A stretch of DNA of 64,000 nucleotides from Roseimaritima sediminicola (GTDB lineage Bacteria > Planctomycetota > Planctomycetia > Pirellulales > Pirellulaceae): positions 372,001 to 436,000 of the forward strand of contig NZ_WIAD01000001.1 of assembly GCF_009618275.1 (NCBI RefSeq), given 5' to 3'. The position numbers and the translations under genes were made by a program. The notes below the pieces were generated by a model that saw only the letters and a program-made list of their open reading frames with translations, made no database searches and was not told where the DNA came from. Shown piece by piece: positions 36,738 through 46,085 of this stretch. How positions within the stretch are numbered: position 1 is the stretch's first letter; every line of letters begins with the position of its first letter.

Positions 36738-38194
36738 TGCAAACGTCCGAACATTTCCATCAGGGCATCGACTATTTTTACCGAAGCGTCTTTCTGGACA
36801 TTGTTGGATCCCATCCAGGTCTCGTAACCGCCCAGCCGATGCTGCTCCGGCGTGGGCAGGTAGCCGAACGAGCCGTTGGCCAGCTCGATCGTAAAGCTCT
36901 GCTCGAAGGGGCTCTCGCGTTTGATTTCCAGTCCGGTTTCGGCAAACGTTTCGAAGGGAATCGCGGCGATGCCCAGGGTACCGATTCGCAGCGTCTGCAG
37001 CGGCACGTCGATCGCTTCGGGCCCTGCGTCCAGCTTGGCCACGCGTTCGGCATAGATCTGCTCGCGTCCCATTCGCGGTGCGTCACTGGCGTCCAGATTG
37101 GCAAAGTGTGCTCGCATCTCTTCGCTGGGCTTGCGGACATTCAAGCGCAGGTCGGTGGCTTGGGCGTCCAGCGGCACCCAAGAATGAAAGGTCAAATCGC
37201 GGTGGGCATCGGCAACCCGCTGGGCCACCTTGTCGGCCACCTCGGCCATTTTCTCGTAACGACGATAACGTTTTGGTTTGCCATCTTGGAAATTGATGTT
37301 GTTGATGTCGCCGCTGGTACCATTGCTGAGAATGCCTACGAACGGCGGCCACGACCGGTCGCCGCCCTGTTCGTCGTCGCCGAGCAGTTTCTGTTCGATG
37401 AACTTGGCAAAGTAACCGAAGTAGTCCGCGGAGACATCGCCGGGATTCACGCCGCCGACGTAGTGCAAGGAATAATTCGCCAGCACGGCCAAGGGACGAC
37501 CGTCACGGTGCCGCACCGAAATAAAACTGATTTCCGGATCCACAGGCCCGGCCGGACGATTCAATGATTTGTGGCCGCGGGGCGGATTCATACGCACCCG
37601 GTCCAGCCCGCCAAAGGGGTTTTTCAGCAGAGCGGCATCGTCGACAAACCAACGCCGATTGAACACTTCCGAGGGCTCGTCCACGCTGCCCCACGCGATC
37701 TCCGCCTCCTGCAGGTTGGCCACCGCACGGCGAACTCCATCGGAGATCCGCCGGGCCAAGAATCGTTGATAGTCCGTCAGCGATTCGTCGCGGTGCACTT
37801 TGCTGGATCCGCGAGCCGTGGTCGCCGAATGCGTGTGCGTCGCCGCCATCAAGATGTGCGACGGGGCGATCCCGGTCGCTTCTTGAACATGCTGTTTGGC
37901 CAGATCGAACACCTCCACGGGAATCCCCACATTGTCGCACAGGACAATCGCCAACCGGGTTTCGCCGTTGTCCAGCACCAGCGAACGGGCGTGCAGTTCG
38001 TCGTGAATATTGGTCGCGGGAATCGGTTTCCAATTTCCCACAATCATTTCACCCAGCGGTGGCGTGATGTTGCTGGTCGACGCTCCGGCCAGGAACTTGC
38101 GATCTGCGTCCTCGGCTTTCAGGGTGGCAACACCGGCGACGGCCACGGCGGCCAGCAAGCCAAAACGAAACAGTAAAACTCGGGAGAGTAACAT
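36728..38194 (-). CDS. Neutral/alkaline non-lysosomal ceramidase-like exported protein
   Basis: 488 aa with a Sec leader (VLLFRFGLLAAVAVAGVATL). The body begins FLAGASTSNITPPLGEMIVG and has HARSLVLDNGETRLAIVLCD, HILMAATHTHSATTARGS and ANYSLHYVG, all N-terminal-domain landmarks of neutral ceramidases, whose zinc ligands include the His of HTHS and ANYSLHY. The C-terminal Ig-like domain of true ceramidases is missing (family length about 640-760), so it is the short planctomycete form and the amide substrate is uncertain. It converges with the YcxB gene. Confidence 0.8.
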   Translation of the reverse strand: MLLSRVLLFRFGLLAAVAVAGVATLKAEDADRKFLAGASTSNITPPLGEMIVGNWKPIPATNIHDELHARSLVLDNGETRLAIVLCDNVGIPVEVFDLAKQHVQEATGIAPSHILMAATHTHSATTARGSSKVHRDESLTDYQRFLARRISDGVRRAVANLQEAEIAWGSVDEPSEVFNRRWFVDDAALLKNPFGGLDRVRMNPPRGHKSLNRPAGPVDPEISFISVRHRDGRPLAVLANYSLHYVGGVNPGDVSADYFGYFAKFIEQKLLGDDEQGGDRSWPPFVGILSNGTSGDINNINFQDGKPKRYRRYEKMAEVADKVAQRVADAHRDLTFHSWVPLDAQATDLRLNVRKPSEEMRAHFANLDASDAPRMGREQIYAERVAKLDAGPEAIDVPLQTLRIGTLGIAAIPFETFAETGLEIKRESPFEQSFTIELANGSFGYLPTPEQHRLGGYETWMGSNNVQKDASVKIVDALMEMFGRLHQE

Positions 38195-38371
38195 CGTGGA
38201 AGGGTCTCCTGAATGGAGGGCGGGCTAAGTAGGAAAGGTCACACTATATCCTATCTCGCGGCCCGAGGCGGGTCGTCGCAAAGACCTTGCCCGGACACGA
38301 TAGCCCGCCCCCCCCGGTGCGCCAGCGGGGTGTAGTCGCAGCGTTTCACCGAAAGCTTCAAGCCGCGGTGC

Positions 38372-39160
38372 TTAGCCGCCGCTCCAGCGCCGCAGGACCG
38401 TGGCGGACAACAGATTGATGGCACCATACAAGACCAACCCCACAACGGCACTGGCAAACATCGCTGCCATCAGTGACGCGGTACGCTGTTGGTTCAACCA
38501 ACTGAGCATCAACGTGCCGAGGCCGTCGTGCTGGCTACCGAAGCCGATAAAGAAATCGCCGACGATCGCCCCGATGACTGCCAAGCCGGCGGCGGTTCGG
38601 ATGCCCACCATGATATAAGGAATCGCCGCTGGGAAACGCAGCTTGTACAACGTCTTCAGCCGCCCGGCTCGATAGATCCGAAACAGGTCATTCAGCTGGG
38701 GCTCGGTCGCCATCAATCCCGTGGTCACACTGTTGATGATCGGGAACAGACTGATGATCACCACCACATACACGACGGTGCGAAACTGATACCCGCTCCA
38801 GGTGACCAACAGCGGTGCGATTCCAATGATGGGCACCGTCTGCAGGAACATCACATAGGGAAAGAACCCGATCCGCAGGCTGCGAAAATGGCTGAACAGG
38901 ATCCCGATCGTGGTACCGATCGCGACGCTGCAAACCAGTCCCAGCAAGGCGGCCCAGCCGGTCAGGACGCATCCCCAGCCGAGCTGGCTGCGATGCTGCC
39001 AAGCGTCGCCGAGTACCTGGTAGCTGTGGGGCAGCAAGACCGGATGGATGTCGCCCAGAAAGATCGTCGCCTCCCAAGCCAACAATAACACCATGGCGAC
39101 CACGCTGACCGAGAGGACGTTTCCCATCCGCGTCCGCCAACTCGCCTCGACCAGGTTCAT
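38372..39160 (-). CDS. ABC transporter permease, NitT/TauT type
   Basis: 262 aa with about six membrane helices and the EAA-loop region ELNDLFRIYRAGRLKTLYKL followed by RFPAAIPYIMVGIRTAAGLA, typical of SsuC/TauC/ThiX-like permeases. It pairs with the ATPase at 39157-39933, with which it overlaps by 4 bp. The usual periplasmic binding protein is not adjacent, so the substrate (sulfonate, nitrate, taurine or pyrimidine precursor) cannot be assigned. Confidence 0.9.
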   Translation of the reverse strand: MNLVEASWRTRMGNVLSVSVVAMVLLLAWEATIFLGDIHPVLLPHSYQVLGDAWQHRSQLGWGCVLTGWAALLGLVCSVAIGTTIGILFSHFRSLRIGFFPYVMFLQTVPIIGIAPLLVTWSGYQFRTVVYVVVIISLFPIINSVTTGLMATEPQLNDLFRIYRAGRLKTLYKLRFPAAIPYIMVGIRTAAGLAVIGAIVGDFFIGFGSQHDGLGTLMLSWLNQQRTASLMAAMFASAVVGLVLYGAINLLSATVLRRWSGG

Positions 39161-39933
39161 ACCGGATCCGCCTTTTCCAGTATTTCCGTGATCTGGGCCA
39201 CGCGCCCGAGAAGATACCGATCGCCGGCGATCGACGTGGGCCGAGGATACGGACGGTCCACCGTGATCTCGCTGGTGATTCGTCCCTCATTCATCACCAA
39301 TACGCGTTGGCTGTTCAACACCGCTTCGGCAATATTGTGGGTCACCAACACCACGGTGCGACTCTGTTGCATCCATAGCTGCTGAACCAATTGGCCCAGC
39401 CGCGCCCGCAGGACATCATCCAGCGCAGCAAACGGTTCGTCCAACAACAGCAACGTGGGATCGGTGCAAAGAGCCCGAGCGATCGAGACCCGCATCTGCA
39501 TGCCTCCGGACAACTGATGCGGTTTCTTCTGATGGTCCGCCTCGGCCAGCCCGACTCGGTCCAACCACCGATAGGCTTGGCGTCGAAGCTCGGCGCGTCG
39601 CGCCCGGCGTCCTCGGGTGATCAATTCCAACGGCAGTGCAACATTCTGCCAAGCGGATCGCCAGGGCAGCAGTGCCGCATTCTGAAAGACGTATCCCACC
39701 GTTCCGCGCTGAGGCTCGAGTGGGGGATCAAATTGCAAACGCCCCGCCTGCAAGGGCTGCAGACCGGCCAAAACCCTCAACAAACTCGTCTTGCCACAAC
39801 CGCTCTTACCCACCACCGCCACCATCTCACCGCTGGAGATGGTGACACTTAAGTTATCGAACACCGACGAGCCATCTTCGAAACGAACGCGAAGCTGGTC
39901 TGCAACGATGGCGGCCCCGGTGGCAGTAGGCAC
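39157..39933 (-). CDS. ABC transporter ATP-binding protein, NitT/TauT type
   Basis: 258 aa. Walker A is GKSGCGKTSLL, the Q-loop is VFQNAALLPW, the signature is LSGGM, Walker B is LLLLDEPFAALD and the H-loop is VTHNIAEAV: all complete. It energises the permease encoded next. GTG 39933 lies 3 nt after the stop codon of the AT-hook protein gene, so the three genes form one apparent transcription unit. The C-terminal 20 residues (RVAQITEILEKADPV) are beyond the core. Confidence 0.92.
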   Translation of the reverse strand: MPTATGAAIVADQLRVRFEDGSSVFDNLSVTISSGEMVAVVGKSGCGKTSLLRVLAGLQPLQAGRLQFDPPLEPQRGTVGYVFQNAALLPWRSAWQNVALPLELITRGRRARRAELRRQAYRWLDRVGLAEADHQKKPHQLSGGMQMRVSIARALCTDPTLLLLDEPFAALDDVLRARLGQLVQQLWMQQSRTVVLVTHNIAEAVLNSQRVLVMNEGRITSEITVDRPYPRPTSIAGDRYLLGRVAQITEILEKADPV

Positions 39934-39936
39934 GGT

Positions 39937-40311
39937 TTAATCGGAAAGCTGGTCGATGGCTTCGATCGTGGCTCGGGCCTTCTCGATTCCACCAGCGGAA
40001 TCGATGAATTCCTTGGCCTTTTTCAGGCTGGACAACGACACCGAGTCTTGGTTGCCGGTGGTGGCCGCCGCACCGCGACGCGTCGCGCCCACTTTCTTCT
40101 TGGTGCTGCCTTTGGGACGTCCACGGCGTTTGGGCGGCTGGCCGTCGCGAGCCAGCTGCTTGGAACGAATCGTACTGACAAACGTCGGTGATACAGTCAG
40201 ACCTTTCTCCTCCATTGCCGCCACCACTTCTTTGGGCTTGGCGTTGGGGTTCGCGTCATAGTAATCACGAATCTCTTGCGACTTGTTCGGACCGGATTTC
40301 TTCTTAGCCAT
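39937..40311 (-). CDS. Small basic AT-hook-like DNA-binding protein
   Basis: 124 aa. The N-terminal half (KSQEIRDYYDANPNAKPKEV and GLTVSPTFVSTIRSK) looks like a winged or HTH-type helical domain. It is followed by the AT-hook-like motif KRRGRPKGS (61-69), then a Lys/Arg-rich linker and a C-terminal helix (LKKAKEFIDSAGGIEKARAT). Proteins of this design are common in planctomycetes and are presumed nucleoid-associated or regulatory. The direct coupling to an ABC importer pair is unusual. I recognise the type but no established gene name. Confidence 0.75.
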   Translation of the reverse strand: MAKKKSGPNKSQEIRDYYDANPNAKPKEVVAAMEEKGLTVSPTFVSTIRSKQLARDGQPPKRRGRPKGSTKKKVGATRRGAAATTGNQDSVSLSSLKKAKEFIDSAGGIEKARATIEAIDQLSD

Positions 40312-40748
40312 GTCTCTTGTTCCTTTTCACTCATGTAATGCCCCAAACATCGTCAACACACCGATCAGTTTGATACTGATAGCTATTCTGTCAATCGCCT
40401 CTATCGTTTGTTGCGGCATAAAACAGAAGTCTTTTACATTTTTTTCCATCCAGGTCCGTCGGGGACCCGACCCCCCAAGCTTCCAATTATACCGCTGCGG
40501 CCGCCCTCTTCGCAGCACGTTTGCGGCATGCAAGGGCTAGACCGCGTCCGCGATCGACCTATGCGAACTCGAAAGACCGCGGAGCAACATGTAAGGAAAA
40601 ACCCTCGGCGAGTGCTGCCTATGTAGGGCGACGAGAATGGTTGGGGGGCGGAAAACCTATCAGCCACCAGGGCGTTTACCTTTGCTCGACCCCCGTGCTC
40701 GACCGTTTGAGCGTTAGCTTCGACTGACCGGCCGGGCCCGTTTTTTCC
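40312..40748. other. Divergent spacer between AT-hook gene and GntR gene
   Basis: This stretch holds no gene that I can support. It contains a T-rich run at 40437-40446. The promoter and operator of the GntR gene follow at 40749-40790. Confidence 0.5.
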
Positions 40749-40790
40749 TTGACGCCCATCCGCACTGGTGTACTATTAAGCTAGTTCACC
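40749..40790 (+). promoter_or_regulatory. Promoter and palindromic operator of the GntR gene
   Basis: TTGACG (40749-40754) and TACTAT (40771-40776) are 16 bp apart. Overlapping the -10 is an inverted repeat: GGTGTACTA (40767-40775) against TAGTTCACC (40782-40790), whose reverse complement is GGTGAACTA. The match is 8 of 9 per half-site and extends to TGGTG...CACCA. YtrA-type GntR repressors bind palindromes of this size and commonly control their own operon, so autorepression is likely. The site lies 71 bp before the ATG. Confidence 0.65.
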
Positions 40791-40861
40791 AGAACAGAGG
40801 ACCAGCCGGCGAGGGTGTTTGCCGGCGGCCCTGGGTTCCCTTATCGGGAGTGTGGCAAGCG

Positions 40862-41239
40862 ATGTTCTTTTCGATCGATTCTTCCAACGGCGTTCCCATC
40901 TACGAGCAATTGGTTCGTCAGGTGAAGTTCGCGGTGGCCGATGGCGTCTTGTCCACCGGACAGATGATCCCCAGCGTTCGCCAATTGGCCCAGCAGCTTG
41001 CGATCAATCCCAACACGATCGCCCGGGCTTATGGTCAATTGCAGACGGAGCTGGTGGTCGAACCGTTGCGAGGCCGCGGGTTGGTGGTTCGCAAAGACGC
41101 CTTGAACCGCTGCCTCAAGGCTCGCAATCAACTGTTGGCGCAGCGGTTGAAAGCGGCCATCGAAGAATGTTCGCAGGCCGGGCTGACGCGCAGCGAGATC
41201 ACCACCATGTTCGAGGCACAGCTGGCCGGCATCGATTAG
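40862..41239 (+). CDS. GntR-family transcriptional regulator, YtrA type
   Basis: 125 aa, a short GntR protein. The winged HTH is PIYEQLVRQVKFAVADGVLS followed by SVRQLAQQLAINPNTIARAY and LRGRGLVV; the C-terminal part is only about 50 residues of helix, as in the YtrA subfamily. These repressors usually sit in front of ABC transporter genes, which fits the next gene. ATG 40862 is preferred (GGGAG at a spacing of 11); a GTG at 40850 is too close to that site. The upstream operator overlaps its own promoter. Confidence 0.92.
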   Translation: MFFSIDSSNGVPIYEQLVRQVKFAVADGVLSTGQMIPSVRQLAQQLAINPNTIARAYGQLQTELVVEPLRGRGLVVRKDALNRCLKARNQLLAQRLKAAIEECSQAGLTRSEITTMFEAQLAGID

Positions 41240-41395
41240 CACGGCAGCTTGCTAGGACGCCAGCTTGTCAGCACGGTGGCGACGAGGCAGTACCGACAGA
41301 AACCATACAGCGCACCAATACCGAAACCTGATTCGTCCTGCTGGATCGGCCGGCCGGCCGTGGACCGCATCCATCCATCCTTGGGAGACGCGACA

Positions 41396-42064
41396 ATGTC
41401 GACTGTGGTAGAAGCAACTGGGTTAACCAAAGGTTTTCGCGGATGCGATGCCCTGCAGGGCGTCGATTTAAAAGTGCCTGCGGGGGTCGTCTTTGCCTTG
41501 CTGGGCGAGAACGGGGCGGGCAAGACCACACTGATTCGCATCCTGACGGGTTTCCTACCCGCCGATGCCGGTCGAGCTCGTATTCTGGACCTGGACTGTC
41601 AAACGCAGAGCATGCAGATTCGCCGCCGGGTGGGCTATGTTTCCGATGCACCGGCCCTGTATGACTGGATGACTGCCGAACAGATTGGTTGGTTCACATC
41701 AGCCTTTTATCCCGATGGCTTTCAACTTCGTTATCGGGAATTGATTGCCCAGTTCGAAGTGCCGCTGAGCCGAAAACTGAAACGGCTCAGCAAGGGCCAG
41801 CGAGCCAAGGTGGCTCTGGCCCTGGCCGTCGCCCACGAGCCGGACTTATTAATCCTGGACGAACCGACCGGCGGCCTGGATCCCTTGGTGCGACGACAGT
41901 TGCGGCTGATCACGACTCGAACCCGCGCACCGGAGCAATACAGTACCAGTTCCGGCCAAGCGAATACTGATCGACGGGTCGATGAAATCAACCTGCCAAA
42001 GAACCTGGTTTTACCACCGGCGATGTTCGTTCTGTGTCTACAACGCGGCTTCTTGATAGGCTAG
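41396..42064 (+). pseudogene. ABC transporter ATPase, truncated and fused out of family
   Basis: 222 codons. The first 168 are a normal DrrA/YtrB-like ATPase: Walker A GENGAGKTT (37-45), signature LSKGQ (131-135), Walker B LLILDEP (151-157) and D-loop GGLDP. After LVRRQLR (about nt 41905) the sequence loses all resemblance. The H-loop His and the rest of the domain (about 60-130 residues) are missing, and the tail is unrelated. No permease gene follows. In another frame just after the breakpoint the peptide GAIQYQFRPSEY ends at a stop, which could be the tail of a lost permease. I infer an internal deletion that removed the end of the ATPase and most of a permease. The product cannot complete ATP hydrolysis. 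Confidence 0.7.
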
Positions 42065-42121
42065 CATGAGAGCAGCTGACGACATCTCAATCGCCTTCGT
42101 ATTCCCAAAGGTTCTGCCAGG

Positions 42122-42604
42122 ATGGATGGCCAATTGTGGCTTGACTGGATTTCGCGTTTTACTCACATCGCTACCGCCATCACTTTGATCGGTGGCAGCA
42201 TCTTCACCGCCTTCATCTTGCGTCCGGCCGCGACGGGTTTGGAGCCGACCGCGCACGAAGCTTTGGCGACGTCGGTGACCGGACGGTGGAAACGCTTCGT
42301 CCACATCGGAATCCTGCTGTTCCTGATCAGCGGTTTCTACAACTATTTCCGCGCGATGGAGCTACACCGCGGCGATGGCCTGTACCACGCCTTGGTCGGT
42401 ATCAAGATGCTGTTGGCCTTGGGCGTGTTCTTTATCGCGGCGGCCTTGGTAGGGCGTTCGGCGAAGCTGGAGTCGTTGCGGCGACGCAGGGATTTGTGGT
42501 TGCGAGTATTGATCCTATTGGCGGCGGTCATTGTGGGCATCTCGGGCTTTGTCAAAGTCCGTGGTGGCTCCGCGATACCGACCGAATCGGCTTTAACCGA
42601 GTAA
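42122..42604 (+). CDS. CopD-like four-helix membrane protein
   Basis: 160 aa with four predicted transmembrane helices (about 12-32, 60-77, 88-108, 128-146). Conserved-looking His residues are in RFTHIATAIT and RFVHIGILLF, as in the CopD/DUF2269-like superfamily of small haem- or copper-related membrane proteins. There is no CopC partner. It ends 5 nt before the PP2C gene, on the same strand, so the two may be co-transcribed. Function uncertain. Confidence 0.65.
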   Translation: MDGQLWLDWISRFTHIATAITLIGGSIFTAFILRPAATGLEPTAHEALATSVTGRWKRFVHIGILLFLISGFYNYFRAMELHRGDGLYHALVGIKMLLALGVFFIAAALVGRSAKLESLRRRRDLWLRVLILLAAVIVGISGFVKVRGGSAIPTESALTE

Positions 42605-42609
42605 GACCG

Positions 42610-43548
42610 ATGCCTGTTGATATCGATTATTGTGGCGTCACCGACCAGGGCCGTGTCCGCCAGATCAACCAGGATCAATTCTTGATTGCGACGTTGCATC
42701 CGGCGATGCAGCTGCAAGCCACCAGTTTGCCACTGCAGTTACCTTCGCCGTTGTTGGGGCGGGCGGCCGGACACTTGTTGGTGGTGGCCGACGGAATGGG
42801 TGGACACGCTGCGGGCGAGCGGGCCAGTTTGCTGGCGGTGCAGCACCTGTTTCAGCGTTTGTTCCATACGCCGGACTGCGTTTGCCCCGCGCAGAAACAG
42901 TGTGACAACTACTATCTGCAGTACCTCCGCCAACTGGTCCAAGACGCTCATCGCTGCATCATCGATGATGCAGCGGTCCACAGCGAAAACCGCGGCATGG
43001 GCACGACCTTCACGCTGGCCTACGCACTGTGGCCCAAGTTGTACGTGTTGCATGCCGGAGACACGCGTTGTTACCGGATCCGCGATGGGCAGGCGCAGTG
43101 CTTGACCCAGGATCACACCCTGGCGCGACAATTGGTCGAGCAGGGCGGAATGCGTCCGGAGGATGAAGCGGACAGCCGCTGGAGCAACGTGTTGTGGAAT
43201 GTCCTGGGCGGGCATGGCGGCCACTGCATCACCGTCGACGCTGGCGTGGAAACGCTTGAGGATTCCGATGTGATCCTGCTGTGCAGCGATGGCCTGTACC
43301 GCTACCTGGACGAAACCACCCTAAGCGACATCGTTTCGCAGTCGGCGGACGCCGCCGAGGCCTGCGAGAGTTTGGTGGCCTTGGCCAATGCACGAGGCGG
43401 CGAAGACAATATCACGGTCGTGATGGGTCGCTTCCGCGAAATCGCGGCGGCCGAGGACTCGGCCCGGTCGAGCCTTGACAGCATTCCCGATGCGGAGGCA
43501 CGGGATCCCGAAGACGAAGACACCAAGCCACACGACATGGCCACTTAG
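42610..43548 (+). CDS. PP2C-family serine/threonine phosphatase
   Basis: 312 aa. PPM-family motifs are in order: GRVRQINQDQFLIA (motif 1), LLVVADGMGGHAAGERAS (motif 2, metal-binding Asp), GMGTTFTLAYA, LYVLHAGDTRCYRIRDGQ, DVILLCSDGLYRYLDETTLS and ARGGEDNITVVMGRF. The metal-binding aspartates are all present, so it should be an active Mn/Mg-dependent phosphatase, probably cytoplasmic, reversing Hanks-type kinases such as the one at 14000. Relative to Stp-type enzymes it has an insertion of about 20 residues before VVADGMGG and an acidic tail of about 35 residues. It follows the CopD-like gene by 5 nt. Confidence 0.93.
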   Translation: MPVDIDYCGVTDQGRVRQINQDQFLIATLHPAMQLQATSLPLQLPSPLLGRAAGHLLVVADGMGGHAAGERASLLAVQHLFQRLFHTPDCVCPAQKQCDNYYLQYLRQLVQDAHRCIIDDAAVHSENRGMGTTFTLAYALWPKLYVLHAGDTRCYRIRDGQAQCLTQDHTLARQLVEQGGMRPEDEADSRWSNVLWNVLGGHGGHCITVDAGVETLEDSDVILLCSDGLYRYLDETTLSDIVSQSADAAEACESLVALANARGGEDNITVVMGRFREIAAAEDSARSSLDSIPDAEARDPEDEDTKPHDMAT

Positions 43549-43691
43549 CCACAAAGTCGGCGCGACACGCAAAAATCGGGAACCGCGATCGGCACTGCGC
43601 GTCCATCCTCTTGTCCGGTGGCCGCAGGGCACGAACGGCAGCGCGGCGGCCGCGCGTCTCGAATTTCCGTGTGAATGAGGAGCCGATTGGT

Positions 43692-46085
43692 ATGCGTACG
43701 TCCTTTTTTTCTCTTCGTCGCAGGCCGCCTTTGGCCCGTTCGGTGTTGGCCGCCCGTCCGGTGTTGACGCTAGTGTGTGGGGCGGTCTTGGCCGTACTCG
43801 GCGGGGCCCTACCAGCGGCCGGACAAGGCTTTCTGGTACCGGCCGATCCCGACAGTCCGGTGTGGCGGCGAGTTGCACCCGAGCAGCCTGTCCATACGTA
43901 TCGCGTCGACCGTATCGATGTGGACGCTTCGCTGCAGGATCAGGTGGCCACCGTGCAGGTCTCTCAGACGTTCCGCAACACGTGCTCGCAAACCCTGCAA
44001 GTTCGCTTTGTGTTTCCCATGCCCTACGACGGGGCGGTCGACCGGATGACGTTCCTGGTCGATGGCGAAGAGTTGCCGGGGAAATTAATGGATGCCGACG
44101 CGGCTCGCAAACAGTTCACCGATTATGTGCGGCGGATGGAGGATCCGGCATTGGTCCAGTGGATCGGACCAGGCGTTTTTCAGACACAAGTGTTTCCGGT
44201 TCCCGCGGGCGCCGAGCGTACCGTATCGCTGCGCTACACCCAGTTGCTGCGCCGCACCGGCACGATGACCGATTGGTTGCTGCCCCTGAAACCGGCCGCC
44301 TCCAGCGGAACCCCGGTGGGCCAGGTCGCGCTGTCGGCCCGCATCCGCAGCTCCGCACCGCTGGCCAACGTCTACAGTCCCACGCACGAAGTGGAGGTCA
44401 AAAGACCCGATTCGCGGACGGCCCAGATTAAATGGAAAACGTCTGGCAAGAAGATCGAGGGTGACCTGCGGTTGATGTGGGACATGGGCGAAGATCCGGT
44501 GCCGATGTCCCTGGTCGGTTACCGCAAGAAACAAAGCGAGGACGGTTATTTCATGCTGCTGTTGCAGCCGGATCTTCCTGAGGCTTCGGCAGAGGACCGT
44601 CGTCGCGGCAAGCACGTCATCCTGGTTCTCGACAAGAGCGGCAGCATGAAAGGCGAAAAGATCGACCAGGCGCGATCCGCCGTCGACTATGTCCTGAAAC
44701 AATTAAAACCACGAGATCGGTTTGAGTTGATCGCTTACGACAATACGGTCGAAGCCTACAGCGAATCGCTGGTCGATGCCGACAAAGACACCGTCCGCGA
44801 TGCCCAGGATTACGTGTCCTCGCTGCTGGCCGGGGGCGGCACGAACTTCCACGAAGCTTTGCAAACCGCACTGGAAACCGCCGCCGATGCCGACGGTTCG
44901 CCGTATGTTGTGTTCCTGACCGACGGGCGGCCGACGGTGGGCACGACCGATATTGGCAAGATCGTGGCAGCCGCGAAAAAAGCCAACGACGGCCACGCTC
45001 GACTGCTCAGCCTGGGCGTGGGGCACGACGTCAACAGCCGGTTGTTGGACAAATTATCGATGGAGTTGCAAGGGCGGTCGATTTACGTCAGTCCCGGTGA
45101 AGCGATCGACGACCGCGTCCAACAATTGTATGACCGCATCGGTGCTCCCGCGCTAACAGACGTGAAACTAACGATCACGGTTGACGGAAAAAAACGGTCG
45201 GTTCGCCAGCTGTACCCCGACGACATGCTGGACCTGTTTTCGGGCGATCAGGTCGTCGTGGTGGGACGGTACCGGCATGATGGCGATGTCAAAATCGAAC
45301 TCAGCGGGGACTTCGATGGCCAACGCAAGACCTATCAGTACAGCGGCCACTTGCCCGACGCCGACGCCAGCCAGCGGCGTAACGCCTTTGTTGAAAGGTT
45401 GTGGGCCGTGCGGCGGATCGGCACCATCATCGACCAGATTGACCTGAACGGTGAAAAGCAAGAGTTGGTCGACGAATTGATCGCGTTGTCGAAACAACAC
45501 GGTGTGTTGACGCCCTACACCGCGTTCCTGGCCGACGAAGACGTCGACCTGAACGATCGACGCCTGCAACAGACGCGCACGCGACGCTCCCTACAGCGAT
45601 TGCAAGCCGAGTACGGCGCCGACGCGTTCCGCCAGCGAGCCACCAAAGGCGCTTTCAAGTACGCGCCGCGAGCCAGTTCGGCGGACAGCCTGTCGGTTCA
45701 GGACTTCGCCGAATCGGCTCCGCCGACGAACCAAGCGTCCGGACTGGGCGGGATCGCCGCTCGGAGCGGCTCCGCCGCGGGCCGCGCCGCCACTCCGGCC
45801 CTACAGGCCGGCGCAGCACCCGCGGCAGCCGAACCGGCCAGCAGGCCGCGTGGGTCGGTTCGCCAGATCGCTGGCAAAACGTTCTTCGCTCGCGGTAAAG
45901 CCTTGATCGATGCCGAAGCGTCCGACCAGCAGATCCGCGAAGCGGAAAAGGTAGAACAATTCAGCCAGCGGTATTTCGACCTGCTGAAGGAATTGGACGA
46001 GGACCAGAAAGAGTGGTTGGCCCAAAACAAGGAGGTGCTCGTGGTCGTCGCCGACAAAGCGTACCGGATCGTGAGCAAGAACTAG
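43692..46085 (+). CDS. VIT and VWA domain-containing exported protein
   Basis: 797 aa with a leader and membrane segment (about 24-45). The VIT domain follows (YRVDRIDVDASLQDQVATVQ, VSQTFRNTCSQTLQVRFVFP; about 65-200), then a VWA domain with a complete MIDAS start DKSGS at 314-318 and FLTDGRPTVG further on. The C-terminal 150 residues are Ala/Ser-rich and then helical. This architecture (inter-alpha-trypsin-inhibitor-like) is common in planctomycetes and is thought to mediate metal-dependent protein contacts at the cell surface. GAGGAG lies 9 nt before ATG 43692. It converges with the next gene, overlapping by 4 bp. Confidence 0.92.
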   Translation: MRTSFFSLRRRPPLARSVLAARPVLTLVCGAVLAVLGGALPAAGQGFLVPADPDSPVWRRVAPEQPVHTYRVDRIDVDASLQDQVATVQVSQTFRNTCSQTLQVRFVFPMPYDGAVDRMTFLVDGEELPGKLMDADAARKQFTDYVRRMEDPALVQWIGPGVFQTQVFPVPAGAERTVSLRYTQLLRRTGTMTDWLLPLKPAASSGTPVGQVALSARIRSSAPLANVYSPTHEVEVKRPDSRTAQIKWKTSGKKIEGDLRLMWDMGEDPVPMSLVGYRKKQSEDGYFMLLLQPDLPEASAEDRRRGKHVILVLDKSGSMKGEKIDQARSAVDYVLKQLKPRDRFELIAYDNTVEAYSESLVDADKDTVRDAQDYVSSLLAGGGTNFHEALQTALETAADADGSPYVVFLTDGRPTVGTTDIGKIVAAAKKANDGHARLLSLGVGHDVNSRLLDKLSMELQGRSIYVSPGEAIDDRVQQLYDRIGAPALTDVKLTITVDGKKRSVRQLYPDDMLDLFSGDQVVVVGRYRHDGDVKIELSGDFDGQRKTYQYSGHLPDADASQRRNAFVERLWAVRRIGTIIDQIDLNGEKQELVDELIALSKQHGVLTPYTAFLADEDVDLNDRRLQQTRTRRSLQRLQAEYGADAFRQRATKGAFKYAPRASSADSLSVQDFAESAPPTNQASGLGGIAARSGSAAGRAATPALQAGAAPAAAEPASRPRGSVRQIAGKTFFARGKALIDAEASDQQIREAEKVEQFSQRYFDLLKELDEDQKEWLAQNKEVLVVVADKAYRIVSKN

